Assembly (NCBI RefSeq): GCF_000315625.1
Contig: NW_005434639.1
Coordinates: 532,134-596,133 of the forward strand
Length of the DNA: 64,000 nt
Reading direction: 5' to 3'
DNA from: Guillardia theta CCMP2712
Lineage: Eukaryota > Cryptophyceae > Pyrenomonadales > Geminigeraceae
The notes below the pieces were generated by a model. That model did no database searches, was not told the origin of the DNA, and worked only from the letters and a program-made list of their open reading frames with translations. Numbering within the stretch: position 1 is the stretch's first letter; each line of letters starts with the position of its first letter. This document shows, piece by piece, positions 52,473 to 64,000 of this stretch. Position numbers and translations under genes: made by a program.

Positions 52473-53810
52473 CTACCAGTTGAAAATAGATTTCCGCTCC
52501 AAGAGCGGAACCTTTGGATTGGCCTTGGCGTTCCTTGCAGCATCGTAGACCATATCTGCAACTCTAACGGGGGTGGAAGTATGGAACTTCCTCTCTGCCT
52601 TGCGCACCGCCGCATCACTGCTCGCCAACTCCTCGAACCTCGCAGGCGAACCCCCCTCGTCAGACAGCTCCTTACCCACGACCGCCTCGATATTGTTTCT
52701 AAGTGCCTTCTTATGCTCGGAGGGGCCAGATGCCTTGTGAGTGTTGGAATGTATCGCTGCAGGATGACCGTTCACCATGGTAGTCTTGCCCATGTTCATC
52801 GTCTCTTGAGGGCCCCTGGCTGCCCAGCGGGTTTCTTCGCTCTTCTCTGCATTCAAACCATGAATTTTTGCTGAGATTCTCCTGAGCTTTGCCTTGATAC
52901 GGTCAACATTAGCCCTGTAAATGTTCAACCGTACTTCAGTGCTCGCCTCTTGATTGGATAGTTTCCTGTAGTCAGGACGGCCCTCAAGATTCATCAGCTT
53001 CTTGCTGTCCAAAGCAGCTTTCTTCCACATGCTTTCTGCCTTGGTGACCGCATCGGTGCTCTGACTGGTGGACTCCCTCGCAGACTTCGACTTGTACCAT
53101 TGCACGATGTTGAACTTTCCTTGCTCCACATTGAGATCCTTCACAACGCTATCTGACAGCTGGCGGGCCTTGTCTTCCAAATATTTCGCTCTCGCTTTGT
53201 CCTTGTGCTCGACGGCTGACAGAGAACGCTTCTCATTCTTCAGCTCTGCAAGGGGACCAGCATCAATCTTACGCAGCTCATGGTCCTCCATGTCCCTCTT
53301 CTGCTGCGCCTCGGCAAGCTTCAGCTTGAGCGAAGCCTGCTTCAGCATTGCCTTGTCTAGGGCAATGCGCCAAGCATGACTGCCATAGCGGGGGAGGTTG
53401 GTGAAGGCACTTTCCGACCGCATTGCTATGGGGGATTTCAACGAGGTCAGAAATTCATTCAACTTGTTTGACCCTTTGAAGGAGTTGTGTTCGTCCTTTG
53501 ATCCAATCTTTGCTTCAGCCTTTGCTTCGGCCTTGTGGGCAGTCCGTTTCTTAGAAGAAATCTTGTCTCCTCCATGCTCAATGATATGGATGGCAGAGGC
53601 GAGTAGGTTCACCCCCGGAAGGTCTAAGCTGTGCACCTTATTCTGCACTATGGCTGGAGCAACCTTGCTCTTGACTGCTGCGCTTGCAGCAAGAGCAACC
53701 GATGGGGAAGACGAGTTGTCGGAGAGCAGCATCATAGCGGCTATCGCCACCATCGCCATCGCCGCCATCGCCGCCACAAGGGCTGCAGTTGCAGCTCTCA
53801 TCTCAACCAT
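52473..53810 (-). CDS. Membrane-anchored coiled-coil protein, unknown function (445 aa, single exon)
   Basis: Not recognised. The open frame runs from ATG 53810 to TAG 52473 without introns. The N-terminus VEMRAATAALVAAMAAMAMV + AIAAMMLLS is a long Ala/Met hydrophobic segment: a signal anchor, signal peptide or bipartite organelle leader. The rest is hydrophilic and Lys/Glu/Ala-rich with heptad-like helices (LKQASLKLKLAEAQQKRDME; VRLNIYRANVDRIKAKLRRI), and ends VPLLERKSIFNW. The frame is open upstream to 53828 without ATG. Absence of introns is unusual beside neighbours with many, though two other genes here are also intronless. A reading frame on the other strand (53398-53955) is a shadow. 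Confidence 0.65.
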   Translation of the reverse strand: MVEMRAATAALVAAMAAMAMVAIAAMMLLSDNSSSPSVALAASAAVKSKVAPAIVQNKVHSLDLPGVNLLASAIHIIEHGGDKISSKKRTAHKAEAKAEAKIGSKDEHNSFKGSNKLNEFLTSLKSPIAMRSESAFTNLPRYGSHAWRIALDKAMLKQASLKLKLAEAQQKRDMEDHELRKIDAGPLAELKNEKRSLSAVEHKDKARAKYLEDKARQLSDSVVKDLNVEQGKFNIVQWYKSKSARESTSQSTDAVTKAESMWKKAALDSKKLMNLEGRPDYRKLSNQEASTEVRLNIYRANVDRIKAKLRRISAKIHGLNAEKSEETRWAARGPQETMNMGKTTMVNGHPAAIHSNTHKASGPSEHKKALRNNIEAVVGKELSDEGGSPARFEELASSDAAVRKAERKFHTSTPVRVADMVYDAARNAKANPKVPLLERKSIFNW

Positions 53811-53977
53811 CCCCGCGTCCCTTCGCAAACACGTTAAAAACGGTTACGATCATATCAATCCCATACTAACCGTTACTAAATCGTTTCGCAATTTTGAACA
53901 CGTTGAATCGAATCAATTCATCAGCGGATGGATTTTAATCGGTTTGTGCCAGTGAGGCATAGTGAATTCTTCCGACA

Positions 53978-55673
53978 ATGCTCGCCAGGGCGAAACTGCT
54001 GGGGAGGAGGCGCGGGCTGCCCACAGCAGCTCGTCTCCCTCCCTCCCTCTTCCATTCTCGTCCTCTTCGTCCTCTTCGTCCTCATTCCGCCTCACTATCC
54101 TCCTCCTATCCCACTTGCTTCTTGCCTTCAGCCGCTGCTGTTGCATCCTTCAAATCCATGGCATACTCCCACACTGCGACATCGAAGGTTTCGTCGCAAT
54201 GCCATCGACTTGTCGCGGTGAAACGGCTTGCAAACGAAGGGGGAGAAGGTCAGCGAGAAAACAACTCGTGGGGATGGAACGGCTTCCACGGTTTCTCATC
54301 GCTCAATGCTGGAAGCTGCATGCTCATCGGTGTGGCTACTCTTCTCTTTCTGCTCACTTGCTTCTCTGACAAGTAACTCAAGGCATCACACTGTGTGACG
54401 GCGACAAGGGCAAGAATGAATCCGAGAAGGCGATTGCTGAACAATTCATGGATCAACTCTCTCCGATCATGTCACAGCTGACCATCGGAACTACTATGGT
54501 GAGATGTGCGACTCATGTTGTCGGGCCGGACTGACTCTCTCTCCTCTTCAACCCCCCCTTCTACACCTCGTTGATACCCTTCGCTGATCGCTTTCTTACC
54601 CATCAAGGGCTTTGCCAGCGGATACGCTCTGAGAACGATAGGAAAGATGGCGGCAGTGCTGGTGGGATGTTCTTTCATGCTGCTGCAAGGAGCTGCGTAC
54701 AAGGGATGGGTCCACATCAACTGGAACGCAGCGACCAAAGATCTTCACTCCGTGCTCGACCAGGACGGCGACGGTGACTTCGATATGGACGACATGAAGA
54801 TCCTCTTCACCCGCTTCGTGGAGGTCGCCACGTACAACCTGCCGTCTGGAACCGGCTTCACAGCTGGACTGCTCCTGGGCCTCGGGTTCACGGGAGGGAC
54901 GGCAGGAAGAGCGGCAGCAGCGGTAGGGACAGCGACGCTGATCCCTCGTGCCATCATGATGGGAGGAGCGGCGACTGCAGGCTCCAGTGCCATGGTGTCG
55001 TTCAAGGATCAATACGATGCTGCGAGAAGAAGCGCGGAGCAGGTGTGCGGTTGAAGGAGGGGGATAAGGAGGACGGAGGGGGAAGAGGAAGAGAAGGTTG
55101 TGGTGGAGGAGGAAGAGGCAAAGGGAAAGGAGGAGGCGCGTGTAAGGGGAAGATGTTGAATGAGGATGTGATGATTTTCGGGTCATGATGTGTATGCGAA
55201 GGTTCTCGGAACAATCACGCTCGGTACTGTGAGTGAAGAAGAACGCTTCAAGGAGTCGATCAAGGTCAGAGGAGGAGGAGTGAGGAATGAGGAGGAGGAG
55301 ACAAAGTGAAGCAGAGGAGGCGAGGAGGAGCAGGAGTGAGGAGGAGGAGCAGGAGGCAGGAGGACCCTTGATCAACTTCTTTTCAGGGCAAGACTCTGGT
55401 GGAGTTGAGGAACATGGAGAAGGAGGTGAAGGATTTGCGAGGGATGGCAGAAGCTAAAGTGAAGATGAGCAGGTGAAGCAGAGTTTGAAGAGCCCTTCCA
55501 ACGAGGAGGAGAAGAAGAAGATTGGTGAGTGAAACCTGGTCAATGCAAGGTTGATGAAAAAGCTGATGGAGGAGATTGGGATGGTGGTGCTGGTCGTGGT
55601 GATGACTTTGCTCATGACAGAGACGAAGCTCAAGATGATCGAGCAGATGAAGATCGAAGTGAAGAAAAGCTGA
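53978..55673 (+). CDS. FUN14-domain membrane protein with an EF-hand and N-terminal leader
   Basis: Exons: 53978-54329, 54383-54498, 54608-55042, 55202-55264, 55387-55472, 55493-55524, then a last exon ending near 55673. The leader MLARAKLLGRRRGLPTAARL is Arg-rich and acid-free, like a mitochondrial presequence. The core is FUN14: MSQLTIGTTM / GFASGYALRTIGKMAAVLVG + GCSFMLLQGAAYKGWVHINW, with the expected hydrophobic helices. It is followed by one canonical EF-hand loop (DQDGDGDFDMDD) and a Gly/Ala-rich hydrophobic stretch (TAGLLLGLGFTGGTAGRAAA). FUN14 proteins such as FUNDC1 sit in the outer mitochondrial membrane and act in mitophagy. The Ca-binding loop suggests Ca2+ input (inference). The hydrophobic reading after 54330 belongs to intron 54330-54382. 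The last exon's frame is unsettled: one choice gives a final membrane span IGMVVLVVVMTLLMT, the other an acidic tail to 55732. AATAAA at 55772. Confidence 0.72.
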
Positions 55674-55899
55674 GATGGTTCTCAACCCTTCTGATTTCCT
55701 CCTTGCTGGTGGTCCGTCAGAAAGTGTGTTAGGATGCCGCGTGAATTTTGCTTTCTCTTCATGTGACCTCCCAATAAAATTCCAGTGAGCTCTCATTCCA
55801 TCGATCATATTTCACATTCATTCCATTGATCACATTTCACATTCACATTCACACTCGCGTTCTCTTCCAAGATGGCGAGATAAAATACAATCGCACATG

Positions 55900-58800
55900 T
55901 CAGCCATGCTGCGAGACCAAGAACCAGCACAGCACAAGAGCAAGCGACAACAAGGGCTGCGGGCAGGAGGGCAGGCGGCAGGACGAGGAGAAGGAGATCT
56001 CAGGAAACAGGCCGTAGCCTTGGCAGGACGAGCCGTCTCCTCCGCACTCTCCGCACTCGTCGACGCTCTTGGCGCTGAAGCAGGAGCCATCGCACCCCAG
56101 GTCGTTTCCGTTTCCTCCGCACACGCCGCAAACATCCTTCTTGGGGGGGCGGAGGGGAGGGAGGTAGATTCCTCCGTCGCATCCCAGGCACTCTGCAAGC
56201 AGGTAGCTACCACCACACACCCCGCAAGGGTCTCTCTTGACACCGCCGAAGGGGACGCCATGGCAGTCAACGCACAAGTCGGTTCCTCCGCAGACGCTGC
56301 ACCGGTCGAGGACGAGGGGACTGTAGGCAACTCCATCGCAGCCGTAGGGAAGCGACTTGACCGAGAAGATGGAGAGATGGCGGGAAGCACAGGTCACCTC
56401 CTCCCCGCTGATGTTCCTCACGCTCAGACCTGACACGCTCCACACGTCCCGAGAGTCCAGGAAGACGCAGGAGGGCTTGTCGATGGTTCGGCCTGTGGCG
56501 TTGTCGTAGGAAGGAGAAGGAAGGTCAGGAACCCTCGCGCGGATCAGAATCGGATCGCTCAAGTTCGTGACATTAACCTCCTCCTCATAGCCGTGCCAAC
56601 GTGTGCTGACCTGCCAGTACCCCCCCAGCAGCCTTCCCTCCTGCTCCAGCCCCTTCCTCCCTTGATCGAAGTACCGCACCGACGAGGCGTTGGCGGCCCA
56701 TACGACTGACAGGAGGTCAACCCCCGCCTCCTGCTCCAGCTGGTAGCCGGAGGGAAAGATCTCCACTCGAGTGAACCTGCTGCCCCGCGAGTCCTCAAAG
56801 TTTGGCAGGCTAATCTCGACGCCTCCGACCGTGAAGGTCGCCTGGGAGAGAACGAGGGAGGAGGAGGCGGAGAAGGCGAAGACTTGAGCGCGGCTCTGGA
56901 AGAAGGAAGAGTTGAGCGAGGACGCGAGCTGGCCAGGCAAGTTGCCTCTGACGAAGTTTCTGCTGGCATCGATTAGGATGTCCTCGACCTCCACCTGAAA
57001 GCTCCTCGACAAGTTGCTTGTCAACTTGAACTGGTCGGACAAGAACCGAACGGCAAACCAGGTCGATTTCATAACCTCCATCGACGTCACGACGCTCTCG
57101 TACGGCAGCGGCCCGTCTGACGACCGCAGGAGGTACCTGATGATATACACGGAGAGCTGAAGAGACTCCTGGCCCAACTGCTCGTAGCTGCTCGTCACCT
57201 GCTTGACCAGGTCGATGACCGTCGACATGACAGCGTCGGTCATGTACGTCTCGTTCCTCACCATCCCTGCCACCACTCGCATCATCGTCAGCCGAATCTG
57301 CTCGAGACTTTGCGCGTTGTCCGCCGTCAGCGTCGAGCTGCTGTCCAGCTGGAAGATCTCCTCCATCGGAATCTCCGGCCTCCTTGAAAGCATCCACGGC
57401 ACTCCCTGCTGGCTCGCCTGCGCTCGGAGGAGCGAGTCTGCAGTCCCCTCCTCCTCCTCCTGCCTCCTCCTCCTCCTCCTCGCCGCCTGCTGACCGTACA
57501 GGTTGATGACAGACGACATTGCAAACATCACGTTCAGGAGGTCCACTGTCTGCTGGCTGTCCGACAATGTGGCCAGGCTTCCAGCAGCGAACTCCTCCAC
57601 CTTCCCGATGAGGGTGGACGGGGAGGAGGAGGACGACGGCGGCAGAACTTGTATCCTGCATACGTCCCACACTTTCGGGCTGCCGGGGAGCTCACAGAAC
57701 GTGCTCGACGTCGTTATCCCCAGCTGATTCTCCACCTCCACCCCCAGCCCTAGCGCAGAGTCTCCACCTGAGCCCTGTGGCAGCAGCAGCGAGCGCCATG
57801 ACTGGACAGTCTGCGGCGCAACAGTGACGAAGCCGGTGGAGGCGTTGCCAGCGAGGAAGGAGAAGAGCAGGGGGAGGTTGTCGGGCGAGTCAGTCCAGCC
57901 AAAGCAGGTCAGCACGAAACGGGTAAGGAGGGAAGAGCCAGATGAGGGGGAGACGGAAAACCAGCCCCTGGTCGGGCGACTTTGGCAGTCGATGGAGATC
58001 TGAGAGTAGGAGGCGACGGAGCTGTTCAGGAGCAGGGAGACGCGGAAGATATACCCTGCTCCTGGTGTCAGCGAGTCGGGTCTGAGCACGAGATTCTTCG
58101 CTCCCAACAGCGTGAGGAGGTAGCTGCTGTTCCTGATGTCGATGTCTCCTTGGACAGTCGTCCAGGCCAGCTGGAAGGAAAGGGTGGAGGAAGGCAGGAC
58201 TGAGGACTGCAGAGCAAGTGAAGCTGCTGGGTTGACGCGAGTCTGAGCCAGGGGGAGGAGGACGACGCTGAGAGTCTCCTGCGAGGATGTGGAGAAGGTC
58301 ACTTGAACCTGAGCTGAGGCGGATGCAGAGGTCGAGCCCGTCTTACGGACGAGGAGCTGGAATGAGAAGCTGGCCTCCTGCTGGGGAAGGAGGAGGCTTG
58401 CGAGCTGAGCCGGAGCCTTCACAGTCAACCTGGACGTCAAGTTGCCGTTGACTAGCAGGTGGTCGCAGAGGGAGTTGTTCGAGGGAACGCCGTCATGCCG
58501 ACAGAACCACACAAAAGACAGTCGGGGGGAGGCGAGGTTGGCGGAGGGGCTCACGTCGGGGTCGTAACTACCAGAGCCGTCAAGCTCGACGACGACGTTC
58601 TGAGAGTTCAGGCGATTCCCTCCGAAGATCTGAGCCACAGGGGGGGAAACTAGGACGTTCAGGTCGTAGTACTGCGAGAAGGAGGAGGAGGGCAGGTCGT
58701 AGTTCAGGATCGCCCGGTAAGTCTTGCCGGCCGTCAGGGTGAAGCTTGAGATGGTGAGATGAGCTGTGGAGGAGCGGATCTGCGGGAGGTCTGCGACAAC

Positions 58801-61800
58801 AGCTCCGCCCTTGACCTCTTGCATGGTCCAGCTGAAGGAGATCTTCGATGTGTTGGAGAGGCAAGAGATGTTGAGCACGGCATGCAGTCGGATCACCTGG
58901 TAGCTCCTCACCAGCCCCGTCTGCTCGCTGACTATCTGCACCATGGGGACCTCCTTGTTCTCCCTGATCGCCGTCACCTCTGCCGTTGCGTTCAACCCAA
59001 TCCAGTTGGTGACGCGGACTTGGAAGGTCAAAGACACGAGGAAGGGGAGGACAGCTGAGGGGACGGCGACGACACTGGCAGAGCTGTTCTGCAAGAGGAA
59101 GAGGATCGCCTGATAGGAGGATGACGGCGTCGTTCCTCCCGCCGCAACCAGCGACCACGTGAACCCCATCGCTCTCCCTCCGTTGTTGTAGCTCAGGCTC
59201 GCGTCCAGGACGAGATCGTCGCAAGTCCCAATGCGTGGGGGAGCCGAGAGGACGGCGACAGGAGGGACAAGCGAGGAGGATGGGATGAACACAGAGGAAG
59301 AGGCTGCAGAGGGCAGGGAGAGCTGTCCTCCCGCATGAACGCTGTTGTTGCTGATGACGAATGTGTCCCCTGGCACGCATGTCGACTTGACGCCCAGGTG
59401 CACGACCAGCGTTCGGTTGTCCTGCCAAGAGCAGAAGGAGCCTTGACCGAGCAAGAGTAGCGGAGAGGCGATCACGACGGCGCAGTCGAAGTTCCCGATG
59501 ATGGGCTTGTCGTACATGGGCGGACATTTGTCCACGGCGATCCCACATCCGGCCGTTCCTGCTGCCGTTCTGAAGCCTCCTCGGTCCGTGTCGTTGTACC
59601 AGGTGAGGTAGACGGTGGCAAGGGAGCTGGAGAAGAAGGAGGAGTTGAAGAGAGGAGAAGGTCCGAGCCGCAGAAAGAATACTGAGTTGAACCCCTCAAA
59701 GTCCCTCTGGTTGAAGGATACTTCCACCAGGACCCCCAGCCCCTTGGCTACTGGAGGAGCAGAGCAGGCCATCTTCGACTCGCTGTAGACTGTGGCGACT
59801 ACCACAACATCTCCAAACCTGCAAACGCTCAGGGAAAGCACGTAGGTATCTGACGGGCCTTACCTGCAGTTGGCCACTTTGTTGAGAATGAAATCGGAGC
59901 CGGTCAAGGTCAAAGTGACCCAGGAGGTTGAGGTAAGAGCCTCCTTTGGGTCAATGCTCCACACGGAAGGGGAGGGGTAGTAGGAGAAATTTCCAGTTCC
60001 GTTGACAGAAAAATGCTGCCCGTCCACTGCAAACTTGACCATGTTGAGCCCCAGGTGCGTCGAGAGCAGGACGGAGGAGGGGAGGGCTTGAACCTGGACG
60101 AAGTCGGAAGCTTGATACGAAACGTTCTTGTCCCTGATTGGAGGCGATTGACACACGGCGACCGTTGAGGATATGACAAGGGCAGGAGACGTCAGGTTCC
60201 CGACCTTGCACGAGACTGCTGACGTGGCAAAGAAGTACATCCCATACACAGTCACCCGACTGCCGCTCTGAGACGGACCGAAGGTGGGGACAACGGAGTT
60301 GACAAAAGGCATGTTGACCCACCGGAAAAGGAAGAAGGGCCATGTGAAGAACTCCTGGCCGTTGAGGGCGAACTGAACACTCAGCGACTGGTCCACCTGG
60401 TAAGGTGGGGATGTACAAAGTGCTGACTCGTAGCTTTCCCAGCTCGCCGTGACCGACGCGCTCCCGAACTTGCAGGACATGGTTGTAGAGAAGGGGATGA
60501 AGACAAACTTGAGCGTCACCACAGTCCCTCCGTCGTAGGGCCCAGCACTCGGACCGAAGAAGGAGGCCTGTGGAGACGAGTAGAAGAAGAACTTGCTGGC
60601 TGCTGAAAAGAATTCCTTGGGCTCTCCATTCAAGGAGACTGAGAGGTCGACAAAACCAACAGGTGAAGGAGGGGAAGTACAAATCATGCGGTCTTCGCTC
60701 CCTCCCACCATGTACCCGGGGACGACGGTGCTGCCGAACTTGCAAGAGAGCCTTTGAGTCGCTCGCAGGTTCAGCCCAACGATCGTGACATTGGTTCCTC
60801 CTCCTTCGATCCCAACTTTGGGTGAGAAATCAAGGATGACTGGGGGCACGTCGAAGGCATAGAGCTGGGGAGCTTGACCGTGGAGGGCAGAAGCGCCGAT
60901 GTACACCAGGAAGGGAACCTCGATGACGAACGGAACGGGCGAAGGAGGAGAGAGGCAACGAATGATCGAATCATTGACAAACCTGCCAGCTGACGTCCGC
61001 TCGCCGAAGTGACAAGAGATGTTGCCGTCGATGAAGCCAAAGCCAGTGATGTTGACGAGGGTGTTACCGTAGATGAGACCATTCCTGGGATGAGTGAGGG
61101 GGAAGAAGCAGGACGCTGCAGGGCTCACCTCGGTTGGAAGTCATGGATGCCGGCAGAGGCAACAAGGTGAGACGATGAGACGATCTCGTTGCTGTTGGTC
61201 AGAGATGCTGATAGATTATAAGCCCCTTCGCCGAGGGTCGGGGGGGATGTGCAGGAGCCTTTGTTTGCATCGATCACTTGCATAGGCGACAAGGTAATGT
61301 TGAGAGCATTGAAGATGCAACTCGCCCATTGCGTGTCCACAAGGTTCGCTGCCGAGACCTGACACAAGGGCATCAGGCAGGTTTTGACGTGTCGAGGAAG
61401 ACAGGCACCTCGAACGTTGTCGATCCGTAGCTGAACGACGACAGAGGAAGGAAAGAAACCAACTGCGGAGCGTCCAAGAGGTCGAGGACAAAAATTCTCG
61501 ACAGGGTGAAGTCGAGACCGTTCATGGCGACCTCAACGCTCGCCCGACCCGCCGCTGCGGAGGCAGGAGAGTGGCAGGCCAGCATGCTGCTGGAGAGGAT
61601 AGTCGCCTGCGTCGTCGCACTTGAAGAGAAATCGATAGTGAACCTGCACCTTGCAAAGTTCTTGATGACATAAGTAGATGAAACAGCAACAGTGATCACG
61701 TCCGATCCCAGTGTGCTAACCGCCCACGGCCAGATGCTCAGGATGGTGGGTTGGACGTAGAAGAGGAAAGGCAAGTCGTTGGACCATTCTTCTGCTGCTA

Positions 61801-64000
61801 CCTTGTATCCTCCCATGAAGTAGCCGTTGAGAGCAACCTGTTGCACCGCGTTCAGCACACAAACGGGGAGGGGAGCGCGGGGTAGACGACCTGCAGCTGG
61901 AGGAAGCCAGCTTCTTGTACGGCTGGGATGATGCAGCTGATGAGGGTAGAGCTGACTCTGCTTCCTCTCACCAGGGGAGTGGGTCCAATGCCGGGAGAGG
62001 TCGACGCGTTTCCAAACTTCACCACGTCCTCGAAACCTGCGAAGGTGTCGAAAAATTCTCCGGTGATGGTGAGCGAGTCGCCGCCTTGCAGCGGCGCCCC
62101 CGGCGGGATGAGAGTACGGAGGATGGGGAGGTGGTAGAACTGGAAAACAGACGAATAGAAGACTTGGTCCCTTCCGTTGATGGTGACAGAGAAGGTCACG
62201 TTCTGCGAAGACAACACTTGTGGGCTCTTGCAGGTTCCGTAGTCGGGGGCCTCGACTATGAAGGCGGTCTGGATCGAACCGAAGAAGCAGCGAGCTGAGC
62301 TGAAGGAGAGATACCCATACCCGAACACCTGGATCGTCGTACCTCCTTGCACAGAAGAGATGTTTGGGAAGATGCTGGTGATCCCGAGGTCCGAAAAGTA
62401 GGTAAACTGGCACTGCACGTTGCTCGCTTGGGGGTAACAGGCGAAGTTGATCCCGTCGAGTGCTATCTGGAACGATACACTTCCAGAAGTGGCGACAGCA
62501 GGGGAGCGGCACACGATGTCGGAGCCAACAAGGCTCATCGCACTGACCTGTTCAACGTCAGCCTCCTCCCCCCCCGACATTCCAAGGATACCAGACCCCC
62601 GAACGAGCACAGGCTGACAGCGTCGATCAGCATGTTGGCGTGCCCCTGTACTGTCACGAGCGTCCCTCCGGATATCGAGCCGAACGTGGGCGTGATAGCA
62701 AAGGGAGATAGCTCGTCGTAGACATAAACATTCTGATTAGATGTCACATAGTCCTGCAGACAATCATTGTCAATGGAACAAATGAACCATCTGCAGTGCT
62801 CTTGCCTGCCCATTCGTCGTCATCGCCACTGCGGCATATCCCACGCTGTAAGAGGGAGAGGAGCACTGCGTAACATTGTCATCGCCCACTCCCCCGCCCA
62901 CTCTCCACCTCCCAGCAGCGATCATACCAGGGCAAAGGAAGAGGAAAGGAAGACCGCTGGCATGGAGTCGGAGGTTCCATACTGAGTGCGAGAGTGAGGG
63001 AGGGCAAGAGCTCACAAAGTCTCTTACTTTGCATCGCAACGTAAACCGATCATGGAAATTCTGACCGTAGATGGAGACAAGGGAATATCCGGCCGACCGC
63101 ACGAGTGTTGGCCAAAGTTTCGTCACCACCGGCTGAGTCTCGTAGGAGAAGAATCCAGGAGCAGGGAAGTAGGAAGCGCCTGCATCAAACGAGGCCTGGA
63201 GTTTGAGAAGCTGTCAGTGGGAAGCAGAGATGGAGGGAAAGGGGAGTAGGGATGGATGAAGGAGGAAACGATTTGGAAGTTGGTGATGAAAACATGGGTG
63301 GAAAGGTTGATCAACGGGAGGAGAAACAGTGAAAGCAGAGGCAGGGAGGTCAGGTCAAAGGCATAGCAAGTAGCACCTCAAGTTTCATCACGGAGCCGAC
63401 GGTGCCGGCCGGGCAGGAGAAGTAGAGAGCGTAAACGCTGGAATTGTAAGACGCCGGGAACGTCGTGGTGGTCCCTTTGATCCGGACGAGGAGGGAGGAG
63501 CCGCTCCTGGGGGTGAGGGGGGTAGGGTTGTTGACGTACTGGGGATCCGTGTTACAGCACTCCCCGCCAAGGAAGATACCGTAGAGGGATACGATGATGC
63601 TGCCCTGAGGGGGCCCGAAGGCCGGAAAGATCCTCCCAATCTTGGGGATCAGAGAGCAGGCCCGTCCCCAGTAGCCTGACGTGCAGTTGCAAGAGTTCTT
63701 CAAGCACGTGCCGTACTGCCTGCCTTCCCACGAGCACCCCGCTCCCTGCAGGTCGTCGGAAGGGCAGCCCCAGCCGCTAGAGAAGAAGTAGTAGGAAGTG
63801 AAGGCCGAGGACTTGTCGATCCCCTGGTTGTTGCTCATTCGCACTGAGACGGTTCCGATCGGATTCTGCGGGAGGGTCAGGGAAGTTGAAGATGCGGATG
63901 TGGATTACTGGAGGACTTGCAGCCTTGACAAGATCGTGGCGAACGAAAGTTGCTGGGACGTAGGAGTTTCCGAAGAAGGCCTTGAGCCTTGTGTCAACAA
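55900..64000 (-). CDS. Very large surface protein: IPT/TIG repeats, REJ region, GPS-like site, Cys-rich repeats, GPI-like tail (5' end beyond window)
   Basis: Exons read leftward with closing phases: ...62806 (donor side), 62753-62592, 62547-61891, 61837-61409, 61358-61129, 61084-59864, 59818-55900; more exons lie at 62860-64000. An EGF-like module (CLKNSCNCTSGYWGRAC) lies near 63690. At least ten IPT/TIG immunoglobulin-like repeats follow, recognised by GGTxVTVxG and CxFG...CxSPP (SISGGTLVTVQG; CKFGSTVVPG; CTSPPSPVGF). The last exon has a REJ-like region (CDDLVLDASLSYNNGGRAMG), a GPS-like sequence (VTCASRHLSIFSV, about 56360-56400), CGVCGG/CGECGG repeats, and ends with the hydrophobic tail LLSLALVLCWFLV before TGA 55900. 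That suggests GPI anchoring rather than a 7TM domain. REJ plus GPS is the polycystin/egg-jelly-receptor context. Probable adhesion or recognition protein. Intron 62754-62805 begins with GC. Confidence 0.85.

Noticed and set aside
54330..54382. Transmembrane helix VATLLFLLTCF in the FUN14 gene
   Set aside because: Runs into a stop. Treating it as an intron (GTGTGG...CTCAAG) restores the frame into the FUN14 core.
55897..56433. 178-codon plus-strand open frame
   Set aside because: Opposite strand of the CGVCGG Cys-rich exon. Composition reflects the sense codons.

Overview
The window looks like nuclear DNA of a eukaryotic alga or related protist. Genes are split by very short GT-AG introns (mostly about 42-55 nt), coding strands alternate from gene to gene, and introns and spacers are full of trinucleotide microsatellites. 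The gene set fits an alga: an RWP-RK transcription factor, DDX41, FUN14, FYVE-ankyrin, multi-IPT/TIG and REJ-type surface proteins, and secreted N-termini carrying an LRGG motif. A cryptophyte such as Guillardia theta is my best guess. That is inference, not something the sequence proves.

Left part (1-28.3 kb). A very large coiled-coil/helical-repeat gene runs on the minus strand from 9410 past the left edge. Divergent from it is a coiled-coil + PA14 protein (10343-12868, plus). Then come an endonuclease/exonuclease/phosphatase-fold enzyme (minus), a 3 kb non-coding tract of oriented C- and G-runs followed by a GC-rich palindromic island, a LIM-like/WW protein (plus), a FYVE + ankyrin protein (minus), a SMARCAL1-type SNF2 helicase joined to a U-box (22590-25838, plus), and a secreted-type ankyrin protein with an LRGG motif (minus).

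Middle part (28.3-46.5 kb). This is sparser. It holds a Zn2Cys6 transcription-factor-like gene (29905-31340), a tiny unknown gene (32691-33080), the DDX41 orthologue (33272-36623, minus), a small secreted LRGG protein, an RWP-RK factor (40913-41489) and an ankyrin protein (minus). The spacers carry at least five GC-rich, palindrome-rich islands. Several carry a shared AT-rich motif of about 29 bp. There is also a perfect 39-bp hairpin and a perfect 22-bp palindrome.

Right part (46.6-64 kb). An intronless 1420-residue gene encodes a receptor-like protein: Cys-rich ectodomain, one membrane span, seven-bladed WD40 propeller, ankyrin repeats and a C-terminal ADP-ribosyltransferase domain. It is followed by a leucine-rich-repeat protein, an unknown membrane-anchored coiled-coil protein, a FUN14 + EF-hand protein, and a very large surface protein (IPT/TIG repeats, REJ, GPS-like site, Cys-rich repeats, GPI-like tail) that runs off the right edge.

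The genes do not form one pathway, as expected for a eukaryotic neighbourhood. The most notable are the receptor-ADP-ribosyltransferase fusion (46610-50872), the helicase-U-box fusion (22590-25838), the giant helical-repeat protein, and the island/palindrome family in the spacers. Exon borders were assigned by hand from reading frame, splice dinucleotides and phase. They are good where phases close and approximate elsewhere.
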